Source: Aliarcobacter sp.
Lineage (GTDB): Bacteria; Campylobacterota; Campylobacteria; Campylobacterales; Arcobacteraceae
Direction of reading: 5' to 3'
NCBI GenBank assembly: GCA_028688995.1
Contig: JAQTXB010000009.1
Coordinates: 56,441 to 120,440 of the forward strand
DNA: 64,000 bases
Part shown: piece after piece, positions 9,158-16,718 of the stretch
Layout of the letters: each line of letters begins with the position of its first letter
How positions within the stretch are numbered: the first letter of the stretch is position 1
Position numbers and translations under genes: made by a program
Notes under the pieces: model-generated
Databases searched by the model: none
Told to the model about the DNA's origin: nothing
What the model saw: only the letters and a program-made list of their open reading frames with translations

Positions 9158-9739
9158 ATGGTTTTAATATCTTGTAAAAACTGCCACAAAATGTATGAAA
9201 AAGAAAACTTCGATAATTTTGTATGCACTAGATGTAACCATCTTGTGCGAAAACGAATAAAAGACTCTTTACAAGTTTCTCTAGCACTTACTATTTGTGC
9301 AATTTTGCTTTATATTCCAGCTATGGTTTATCCAATAATGGAAGTAACAAGACTTGGTGTAAAAATTGAAAGTACAATTTTAGAAGGTGTTATTAGTTTT
9401 TTAGGACAAGGAAGTTATTTTATTGCAATTGTTGTTTTTACAGCAAGTGTGATTATTCCAATGATAAAGTTGGTTGGTTTACTTTTTATTTTTATTTCTT
9501 TAAAAATAAATGTAAAAATGCATAATAATAGAAAAATATTAATATTTAAATTCGTTGAAGCCATCGGAAAATGGTCAATGATTGATATTTATGTGGTTGC
9601 TTTGTTGGCTTCAATAGTTCAACTAGATGAGATTTTTAACATAAAAGGGGGAATTGCTGCGACCTCTTTTGCTTTAATGGTAATATTAACAATGATAGCA
9701 GCAAATAGATTTGATACAAGGATTATTTGGGATGAGTAA
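9158..9739 (+). CDS. PqiA/LetA-like protein, second half
   Basis: A 193-residue partner of the preceding protein and the equivalent of the C-terminal LetA module. Its zinc ribbon is CKNCH and CTRCNH near residues 6-28. Membrane helices follow at about 45-65, 80-120, 140-160 and 165-185. The segment ALTICAILLYIPAMVYPIMEV matches the PqiA family pattern of a helix ending in YP. The two halves probably form a heterodimer that mimics one two-module LetA (inference). Its stop overlaps the start of the MCE gene. Confidence 0.85.
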   Translation: MVLISCKNCHKMYEKENFDNFVCTRCNHLVRKRIKDSLQVSLALTICAILLYIPAMVYPIMEVTRLGVKIESTILEGVISFLGQGSYFIAIVVFTASVIIPMIKLVGLLFIFISLKINVKMHNNRKILIFKFVEAIGKWSMIDIYVVALLASIVQLDEIFNIKGGIAATSFALMVILTMIAANRFDTRIIWDE

Positions 9740-12395
9740 AAAATTAATAGAACAAAATATAGAGCAAGAAGTTTATGAACCTAAAATAGAAGATAAAAAA
9801 TCAATTTCGTTTATTTGGGTTTTACCTTTAATAATTTTGGGAATTTTAGGTTGGATTGCCTACGAATCTTATATGAAAAAAGGTACAAATATAACAGTTG
9901 TATTTAAAAGTGCAGAAGGACTAAAAGAGGGTGTTACACCTTTAGAATATAAAGGTTTACAACTTGGAAAAGTTACAAAAATTTCTATTCATGAAGATTT
10001 AAAAAGTGTAAAAGTAAATATTTTAGTTGATAATGAAGTAGCAAAATATGTAGCAAGTGAAAGTTCTCAATTTTGGATAAAAAAACCAACTATTTCATTA
10101 ACTAAAATTTCTGGATTAAATACTTTAATTAGTGGATATAAAATTGAATTATCTCCCAAGTTTAAAACCCAAGAAGAGTACACAACTGGAAAATATAAAA
10201 ATTATTTTAGTGGTTTGGATACTCAACCAAATGATGAGTTTGAAAATGATGGATATTATGTCTCTTTAATTGCAAATGATAAAGATAATGTGGAAATAGG
10301 AACTCCTATTTTTTATAATAATTTTCAAATTGGTGAGGTTATTGCAAAAGAGTTTGTATTTGAAAAAGTATATTTTACTGCATATATTTATGATAAGTTT
10401 AACTATTTAGTAAATAAAAGTTCAAAATTCTTTATGAATGAGGCTTTAAAAGTTACTTATGGAGCAAGTGGATTAAATATTGAGTTAGGTTCTTTATATT
10501 CAGCAATTGTAGGAGGAATTACAGTTATTACTCCAAATAAAGAGGATGAAAAAATTATAAAAGATGAACCATATATTTTATATGGGAAAAAAGATGATTT
10601 GAAAAATAAAGAGTACTTTACTATAAACTTTAACGATGTAAATGGAATAGAAGAGAATACTCCTATTATTTACAAAGGAATCGAAATAGGAAAAATCACA
10701 GAAGTAAAATTAAATAAAGATGGTTTAAATACAAAAGCTTTTGTATATGAAGAGTACAAATATTTATTAACAAATAAAACTAAATTTTTTGTTGAAGAAC
10801 CAGTCATTTCATTTGATGGAGTTAAAAATCTAGGAAATATTGTAAAAGGAAATTTTGTATCTTTAGAGTATAAAAAAGGCGATTTCAAAACTGATTTTAT
10901 TGCAATAAATAAAAAAGATATTAATAAAAGTAATTTGAGTATAAAAATAGACCTTCTAAGTGAGAATTTAAACTCAATTAGCACTAAATCAAAGGTCTAT
11001 TTTAAAAATATTGAGATAGGAAAAGTTGATAGTTATGCATTAACTCCTGATTTAAAAAATGTAAAAATCTCTCTTTTAATAGATGAAAAATATAAAGATT
11101 TAATAAATGATAATAATCTTTATTATGATATGAGTTCAAAACTAATAGAGATGAAGAATTTAAATTTAAATGTAAATTATTCAGGTGTTGAACCACTGCT
11201 AAATGGTGCAATTGCACTGATTGCAGAGAAAAAAGAGGGTGCGAAACTTTCAAATAAAGAGTTTAAACTTTATAGTTCATATAAAGATGTAGAAAAACTA
11301 AAAAGAGCTTCTAATAATGGCTTTACAATAGAAGCTGAATTTAATAATGATTTTGAAATAAAACATGATATGGCGATTATGTATAAAAATCAAGAAATAG
11401 GTTTTGTAAAAGATATAAAATTTGATGATAAAAAATCAAAAGTATCTCTATTTATTTATAGTGATTTTAAAAAATATATTACAAATAAAAGTAGATTCTA
11501 TAAAAAAGGTGTTGTAAATTTAAAAGCAAGTTTAAGTGGAGTTTTATTTGAAGTTGATAATTTCTCTTCACTTTTAAATGGTTCAATTATTCTTGATGCA
11601 GATTCAAATATAGAGTATGATAAACCAAAAATCTTTGCTTCAGAAGATGAAATGAAAAACTCAACAAATAGCGTTACAATTGTTTTTAATGATGTGGAAG
11701 GTTTACAAGAAAACTTCTCTCAAATTACTTACAAAGGTGTAAATATTGGAAAAGTTACAAAAGTAAAATTAAATGAAAAACAACAAGTTGAAGTAAAAGC
11801 TTTGATTTACAGTGATTATGCTTCAATTGCAAAAGAGGGAACACTGTTTTATCTAAAAAAACCTAGAATTTCACTTCAAGAAATAGCAAATGCTGGCTCA
11901 ACTGTAATGGCAGTTAATATTGGAGTTATTAAAAGTGATAATCCAGCAATACAAACAAGATTTGAAGGTTTAGAAAATCAACCTTCAGTTGAAAGCTCAC
12001 ATTTTGGAACAGTTTTCAAAGTAGAAGATCCAACAGCATCAAGTGTAAATGTGGATTCACCAGTTTATTATAAAAATGTACAAATAGGAAAAGTAAGTAA
12101 AATTGACTTAAGTGAAGATGGTTCAAAAGTTGTAGTTGATTGTTTGATTTATGATAAATATAGAAAATTAATTAGAAAGAATTCAGAATTCTATGATATA
12201 AGTGGATTTGAAATGAAATTCTCTATTTTCTCAGGTTCAAAAGTAGAATCAAATACCTTTACAAGTCTATTAAAAGGTGGATTAGTAGTTGTTACTCCTT
12301 ATGAATATGGAGAAATTGCAAATCCAAAAGATAAATTTGCTTTGGTTAAAACATTAAGAGAAGATTGGAAAAGTATTAGTCCTAGTATAAAATAA
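9732..12395 (+). CDS. LetB/PqiB-like lipid transport protein with seven MCE domains
   Basis: An 887-residue inner-membrane-anchored periplasmic protein. An N-terminal cytoplasmic stretch is followed by one helix (about 27-47), then seven MCE (MlaD-like) repeats of roughly 100 residues. Each is recognisable by its strand pattern with a G.xIGKV-type turn (LQLGKV, FQIGEV, IEIGKI, IEIGKV, QEIGFV, VNIGKV, VQIGKV). Seven MCE domains is the number in E. coli LetB (YebT), which forms a stacked hexameric tube for lipid passage; PqiB has three. Together with the two LetA halves this argues for a Let system. I chose ATG 9732, which overlaps the upstream stop and has AAGGA 9 nt before it, over the longer TTG 9711. 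Confidence 0.88.
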   Translation: MSKKLIEQNIEQEVYEPKIEDKKSISFIWVLPLIILGILGWIAYESYMKKGTNITVVFKSAEGLKEGVTPLEYKGLQLGKVTKISIHEDLKSVKVNILVDNEVAKYVASESSQFWIKKPTISLTKISGLNTLISGYKIELSPKFKTQEEYTTGKYKNYFSGLDTQPNDEFENDGYYVSLIANDKDNVEIGTPIFYNNFQIGEVIAKEFVFEKVYFTAYIYDKFNYLVNKSSKFFMNEALKVTYGASGLNIELGSLYSAIVGGITVITPNKEDEKIIKDEPYILYGKKDDLKNKEYFTINFNDVNGIEENTPIIYKGIEIGKITEVKLNKDGLNTKAFVYEEYKYLLTNKTKFFVEEPVISFDGVKNLGNIVKGNFVSLEYKKGDFKTDFIAINKKDINKSNLSIKIDLLSENLNSISTKSKVYFKNIEIGKVDSYALTPDLKNVKISLLIDEKYKDLINDNNLYYDMSSKLIEMKNLNLNVNYSGVEPLLNGAIALIAEKKEGAKLSNKEFKLYSSYKDVEKLKRASNNGFTIEAEFNNDFEIKHDMAIMYKNQEIGFVKDIKFDDKKSKVSLFIYSDFKKYITNKSRFYKKGVVNLKASLSGVLFEVDNFSSLLNGSIILDADSNIEYDKPKIFASEDEMKNSTNSVTIVFNDVEGLQENFSQITYKGVNIGKVTKVKLNEKQQVEVKALIYSDYASIAKEGTLFYLKKPRISLQEIANAGSTVMAVNIGVIKSDNPAIQTRFEGLENQPSVESSHFGTVFKVEDPTASSVNVDSPVYYKNVQIGKVSKIDLSEDGSKVVVDCLIYDKYRKLIRKNSEFYDISGFEMKFSIFSGSKVESNTFTSLLKGGLVVVTPYEYGEIANPKDKFALVKTLREDWKSISPSIK

Positions 12396-12404
12396 GGAAG
12401 AGAT

Positions 12405-13694
12405 ATGTTAAATAATAACTTTCTAAGAATTTTAGTTTCAGGTGGAATTGCCACAATTTTGCAAAGAAGTTTAGAGTTAAATCCTATCTCTTTGCAAGGT
12501 TTTCTTTTTTTTATGATAGTTTTTATGACTATTAGTTTTACTTGGTTTTATCTTTTCCCAAATAAAAAAATAGATTTAAGTGATGAAGAAAAAGAGCTTT
12601 TAAAAAAACAAAAAGAGTTAAATAGAAAAATCTATTTGGATTATGGAAAAAAATTCTTTTTAATTGTTATTTGCTTAATTACTTTAAATATTGCAGTTAA
12701 TTTTATTAGTTTTAAATTGGGATTATTTGATGATAGTTTCAAATATCGATTTGATACAAAAAAAGCAATAGCTTTAAATCTACAAAATGAAAAACTAATA
12801 AAAGAGTTTCGAATCTATGATGAAAATTACTCTTTATATGAAAAAGAGGGAAAATACTTTTTAGTTGAAGAAAAAGATAACAACAAACATATACTTACTC
12901 TTTATTCAAACTTTTTTATTTCTGATATCTTTGATGAGTTAAAAGATGAAGAGAACTTCTTAGATATATTAAATAATATCTCTCCAACCCTTTATAAAGA
13001 ACTAACAATTTATGATTTTATTTTCAAACCTTTATGGTTTTCAAATAGTATAAATAACATCTATTGGATGAGTGAAGATATTGAGTTTTTCAAAAGTGAA
13101 TATGAAAAATATATAAATGAAAAAAAAGCAAAAGCAAAAGAAGAGAAATACAAATCTTTATTAAATAAAGATTTAGAAAATAGAAGTGAAATTGAATTAT
13201 TTGATACTCTAAAAGATTTATATTCAATGGATGCTTTTACACAAAATATAAATTATGTGATAGATATATTTAATGAACTTGATAAAAGAGATTCTTCAAA
13301 AACTAAAGCTTTAAATATTGAAGCATATAGATTTGCATTTATGATATATATTCAATTGTATAAAGAAAAAGAAGTAGTAAATCAAATCTTGCAAGAGTAC
13401 GATAAAGGTGTGGTTTATAGTTTTAATTTTTGGGATTTACAACCTGATGTAAATATAAAATATTCCCATGCTAGATTTGTAAATCTAAAAAATGATGAGG
13501 TAACTGTTTTTTGGTATAAAAATATAGAAAATATAGAAATAGTAAATAATGAGCTAATAGTAAATCAAAAAGATGGTAAAAAAGTAAATCTAGGAACTTT
13601 CCAAAAACAAGATGCAGAAAAAATTAAAGCTGGATTATTAACTTTATTTAGAGATATTTATCTAGTTGAAGATATTTATATGAAGTTAAAATAA
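12405..13694 (+). CDS. Two-span membrane protein of the letAB operon, unknown
   Basis: A 429-residue protein I do not recognise. Hydrophobic helices lie at about 27-50 and 82-105, separated by a highly charged cytoplasmic-looking stretch (SDEEKELLKKQKELNRK). The long C-terminal part is soluble, rich in Lys, Glu and Tyr, and mostly helical with a beta-like end. It starts 9 nt after the LetB-like stop with a GGAAGA Shine-Dalgarno and is followed by the phosphatase after 11 nt, so it is almost certainly co-transcribed. It does not look like the lipoprotein PqiC: there is no lipobox. A partner role in lipid transport is only a guess from position. Confidence 0.6.
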   Translation: MLNNNFLRILVSGGIATILQRSLELNPISLQGFLFFMIVFMTISFTWFYLFPNKKIDLSDEEKELLKKQKELNRKIYLDYGKKFFLIVICLITLNIAVNFISFKLGLFDDSFKYRFDTKKAIALNLQNEKLIKEFRIYDENYSLYEKEGKYFLVEEKDNNKHILTLYSNFFISDIFDELKDEENFLDILNNISPTLYKELTIYDFIFKPLWFSNSINNIYWMSEDIEFFKSEYEKYINEKKAKAKEEKYKSLLNKDLENRSEIELFDTLKDLYSMDAFTQNINYVIDIFNELDKRDSSKTKALNIEAYRFAFMIYIQLYKEKEVVNQILQEYDKGVVYSFNFWDLQPDVNIKYSHARFVNLKNDEVTVFWYKNIENIEIVNNELIVNQKDGKKVNLGTFQKQDAEKIKAGLLTLFRDIYLVEDIYMKLK

Positions 13695-13705
13695 GGATTT
13701 GTCAA

Positions 13706-14410
13706 GTGACTTATATAATAGGTGATGTTCATGGAGAGTTTGATAGTTTACGAATTTTAGTTGATAAACTTCCAAAGGATTCAAAACTTATTTTTGTTGG
13801 AGATTTAGTTGATAGGGGAAGAAAATCAAAGGAAGTTATAGATTTTGTAAAAAGTAATAGTCATTTATGTGTTTTAGGAAATCACGAAAAGATGATGATA
13901 GATTATGTAACTGAATTTAAACAAACTTACCCCAATCTTCCCTCAATGGTTTATTATCATAGATGGATAAATAATGGTGGAAAACAAACACTTCTATCTT
14001 ATGAAGTTATAAAAGTAGATAAAAGTGATGGAAAATTAGTTTGTATTGAAGATAAAGAGAAGTTCCAAAAACTTTTAGATGATGTTTTATGGCTTGAAAC
14101 TTTGCCTTTATATTTAGAATTAGAAGCTACTAAAAATAATAAACCAATAGTTGTATCTCATGCTTCTATGGCGAATGTTTGGCATCTAAAAGATGAAAAA
14201 CAAGATGTATTAGAAGAGTATGCTTTATGGAATAGAAAAGAGCCCAAAGAGGATGTTTCAATTTTTAATATTTTTGGGCATACAATCCAAAAAGAGGTAG
14301 ATTTAACAAAACATTTTATAGATATTGACACAGGATGTTGTTATGCAAAAGAGGGGTATGGAAAACTTAGCGCTTATTGTGTGGAGTTAAATGAGGTTAT
14401 TTCTACATAA
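13706..14410 (+). CDS. PPP-family metallophosphatase (serine/threonine protein phosphatase-like)
   Basis: A 234-residue enzyme with the three metal-site motifs in order: GDVHG at 6-10, GDLVDRG at 32-38 and GNHE at 58-61, then histidines in VSHAS and FGHT for the remaining ligands. This is the bacterial PPP class that includes E. coli PrpA/PrpB and symmetrical diadenosine-tetraphosphatase relatives; protein dephosphorylation or Ap4A hydrolysis cannot be separated from sequence alone. It starts at GTG 13706 after AAGGA and is the last gene of the letAB-like operon, ending in a bidirectional terminator. Confidence 0.85.
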   Translation: MTYIIGDVHGEFDSLRILVDKLPKDSKLIFVGDLVDRGRKSKEVIDFVKSNSHLCVLGNHEKMMIDYVTEFKQTYPNLPSMVYYHRWINNGGKQTLLSYEVIKVDKSDGKLVCIEDKEKFQKLLDDVLWLETLPLYLELEATKNNKPIVVSHASMANVWHLKDEKQDVLEEYALWNRKEPKEDVSIFNIFGHTIQKEVDLTKHFIDIDTGCCYAKEGYGKLSAYCVELNEVIST

Positions 14411-14436
14411 AATAAGAGTTTAAATCCTCTTATTTT
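14409..14436. terminator. Bidirectional terminator between phosphatase and CWC gene
   Basis: AAAATAAGAG and CTCTTATTTT form a perfect 10-bp stem with an 8-nt loop. The stem contains the end of the plus-strand stop and the stop of the facing minus-strand gene. A or T runs at both ends let it act in both directions. Confidence 0.75.
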
Positions 14437-14669
14437 AAGATATTCATTTCTTTGATAAATTTTTCTTTATCTTCTTTAAAAGCCAAAACACAATTTTGAC
14501 AAATACAAGCTTTCATCTTTAATTCTTGGGGAATTAAAGCCCTTAAATCTTTAGGAACTGATAGGCTATTACACCAACAATTATTGTTGGGTATATGTGC
14601 CTCACATAAGTTCTCTTTTTTACAAAAAGGACAAAGTTTTTGATTTACTGAAGTTGTACATTTACTCAT
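14430..14669 (-). CDS. Cysteine-rich CWC-family small protein
   Basis: A 79-residue soluble protein with cysteine pairs typical of the CWC family: CPFCKKENLC near residues 13-22, CWC at 31-33 and CICQNC near 55-60. Seven or more cysteines suggest binding of zinc or another metal. No function is established for the family as far as I know. Its ATG overlaps the ciaB stop by 4 nt (ATGA), so it is translationally coupled to ciaB. Confidence 0.75.
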   Translation of the reverse strand: MSKCTTSVNQKLCPFCKKENLCEAHIPNNNCWCNSLSVPKDLRALIPQELKMKACICQNCVLAFKEDKEKFIKEMNILK

Positions 14670-16549
14670 TTAATATAATTACTTTTTTTATCAACTGTAT
14701 CTAATTCTTGTCCAACATCTTGGTATCTTTTGAAATAATATTTTACAAATGAGTTTATATTTTCATCATTTGGCATAAAATATTTTTCAGTTTTTGTAGC
14801 ATAGTTATTTAAAAATGCAGTTGCATCTTTTTTATCAAGATAATGTTTTGCTAAAGCTGTATAATTTTTTATGTACCAAGCTTTTAATGCTTCATATTTT
14901 TCATCGCTTAAATCAATAGATAACTTTTTATTTTCATTATCCCAAGTTAAAACAGCTGTGTCAAATAATCCATTTAAGTGAATTAAACCCTCACAATAAT
15001 ATGGTTGAACTTCATCAACTTCCATCCATCCAATTAATCCTACACTTCTTTTTACAAGGTCTATTAAAACTTGTGATTTTAAGTGAAGTTCATCTGTGTT
15101 TTCATCTAATAAATATGAGATTAAACCACCAGTTGTTGCTTTGAATTCTTCAATATTTTTGAAGTTTCCAGTTTTATTCATAACTGATTCTGTTTCATCA
15201 TCACACCATAAAATATGTCCATATTCATGTCCAATAGTGCTAATATCATAAACTTGATGCCAAGATGCAGTTTCATTAAAAAGAAATGTTCTATCTTTTG
15301 TTAATAACTCTTGTCCAAAGATTTCTCGACTTAGTTTTAAAAATGGTTTAGCACGACTTGTTTGTAAAATCTCATCAGAGAATGCAAAGATTTTTTTACC
15401 TTCTTCTAAAGATACAATTTCATCATTTGGAACAACTTGAGCTGAAAACATTCCATTAAACTCAGCACCAAAAAATAGGGCTGGTCTTCCCACATAAAGT
15501 TGAACTTTATCTAGTGATTTTAAAGAGAAATCATAAGTTTTTTTGTATGTTTCATTTGGTTCAAAACTATTAAAAATTTTTGCAAAAGCTGATTTAATTT
15601 TATTTACTCTATGATCATTCTGTGCAAACTTTGGATTAGTTAGTCTTATATCCCATTCAAGAGCAACAGCTTTTCTAAAGTGGTCTTCATAGTATTCTAA
15701 AGGATGTCCAATTTGAATTGGAGTTTTTATTTTCATCCAAGCTCTATCTACATCTGCCCATTTTGAAACTAATTCATTTGTTCGGTCTTCACTAAATGCT
15801 TTGATAAGTGCTTGTATATATAAAACATAATCCCATTTTTGATTATAAATTTCATCTTCAAGTTCGATTAGTTTATCTGCAAACTCTTCAAGTGCATCAA
15901 CAACTTCTGTTGTCTCTTTTTTGAAAGCTTTGATATATGCTTTTGAAGTATATTTGTTTCCTTCTTTTATTAGTGCAGAGTAACATCTGTCAGCTATTTG
16001 AGCATTGTGTCCAAGGTCTAGAAGTTTTTCATCTTCTAAATATTTCATAACTTTTTCTTCTTTTCCATCAAACTTAGCCATTAAATCTTTATTAATGCCA
16101 TTTATAATATGTGATGTCCAAGAAGTTTGCCATGCTGTCATTTGAAGACCAACATTATAAACACCTATAAAAATTTCTTGATAAAAAGGAGTTAGAAGAT
16201 TATTTTGTACTATTAAATCTATTAATTTTGTATGTTTTTCATGCCAATACTCTTTTACAAAATCATAAGCTTTTTCTTGAAGTTCAATAATCTCAAGCTC
16301 AGTTTTCTCAAGCTTTTTTAGGACTTGAACTAAAGAATCATCCCTTAAATTTACAAGTCTTGTAACAAGTGCAAATCTTAAATCATCTTTCATTTCAAGA
16401 TTTAAAGCTTTTGCAAAATCATCTATGAGTCCCAGTTTATCAAACTCTTCATTTTCAAGAAAAGCTATTAATTTATTAGTTTGTGTTTTTTCATCATTTA
16501 AAAAGTCATATATTTTTTGTAAGTCGTTTAAAAAATTCTCTTTTGTCAT
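14666..16549 (-). CDS. ciaB: Invasion antigen CiaB (putative zinc metallopeptidase)
   Basis: A 627-residue protein equivalent to Campylobacter invasion antigen B, which is about 610 residues long. Recognition rests on overall sequence and on the commonly used Aliarcobacter ciaB primer sites, which I recall and which match here near 15738 and 15480 with one or two mismatches. The protein has no signal peptide. It carries HEYGH near residues 440-444 with a Glu (NIEEFKATTGG) about 24 residues later, the HExxH...E layout of a gluzincin metallopeptidase. The literature treats CiaB as a secreted invasion factor, while this motif argues for a peptidase. Start ATG 16549 follows AAGGA. It is coupled to the CWC gene and divergent from htpG across a CIRCE element. 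Confidence 0.88.
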   Translation of the reverse strand: MTKENFLNDLQKIYDFLNDEKTQTNKLIAFLENEEFDKLGLIDDFAKALNLEMKDDLRFALVTRLVNLRDDSLVQVLKKLEKTELEIIELQEKAYDFVKEYWHEKHTKLIDLIVQNNLLTPFYQEIFIGVYNVGLQMTAWQTSWTSHIINGINKDLMAKFDGKEEKVMKYLEDEKLLDLGHNAQIADRCYSALIKEGNKYTSKAYIKAFKKETTEVVDALEEFADKLIELEDEIYNQKWDYVLYIQALIKAFSEDRTNELVSKWADVDRAWMKIKTPIQIGHPLEYYEDHFRKAVALEWDIRLTNPKFAQNDHRVNKIKSAFAKIFNSFEPNETYKKTYDFSLKSLDKVQLYVGRPALFFGAEFNGMFSAQVVPNDEIVSLEEGKKIFAFSDEILQTSRAKPFLKLSREIFGQELLTKDRTFLFNETASWHQVYDISTIGHEYGHILWCDDETESVMNKTGNFKNIEEFKATTGGLISYLLDENTDELHLKSQVLIDLVKRSVGLIGWMEVDEVQPYYCEGLIHLNGLFDTAVLTWDNENKKLSIDLSDEKYEALKAWYIKNYTALAKHYLDKKDATAFLNNYATKTEKYFMPNDENINSFVKYYFKRYQDVGQELDTVDKKSNYIK

Positions 16550-16609
16550 TTTTTTAATCCTTAATTTTAAAAGTAGAGTTTATCTTTTTTGAACTTTTTT
16601 TTAGTTAAA

Positions 16610-16636
16610 TTAGCACTCTATATAAAAAAGTGCTAA
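16610..16636. promoter_or_regulatory. CIRCE element (HrcA operator)
   Basis: TTAGCACTC, 9-nt spacer, AAGTGCTAA. This is the CIRCE consensus (TTAGCACTC-N9-GAGTGCTAA) with one mismatch in the second arm. It lies between ciaB and htpG, 83 nt before the htpG start. The spacer TATATAAAA could itself contain a -10 box. HrcA binding and heat-shock control of htpG are inferred from the motif. Confidence 0.85.
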
Positions 16637-16675
16637 TTTTAATAAAAACTTTAGCTTACTTTTATAAAGTTGCGA

Positions 16676-16681
16676 TAAAAT
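16676..16681 (+). promoter_or_regulatory. Putative -10 box of htpG
   Basis: TAAAAT in the context TGCGATAAAATTC, 37 nt before the htpG start. The same GATAAAAT form recurs before the gene at 27164. It is 40 nt downstream of CIRCE, so either HrcA acts from upstream or a second promoter inside CIRCE is used. Confidence 0.45.
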
Positions 16682-16718
16682 TCTCTTCTAAAATTAAATA
16701 AATTATAGGAGAAATGAC

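Noticed and set aside
9711..9731. TTG start that would lengthen the LetB-like protein by seven residues
   Set aside because: ATG 9732 overlaps the upstream stop and has AAGGA at a suitable distance.
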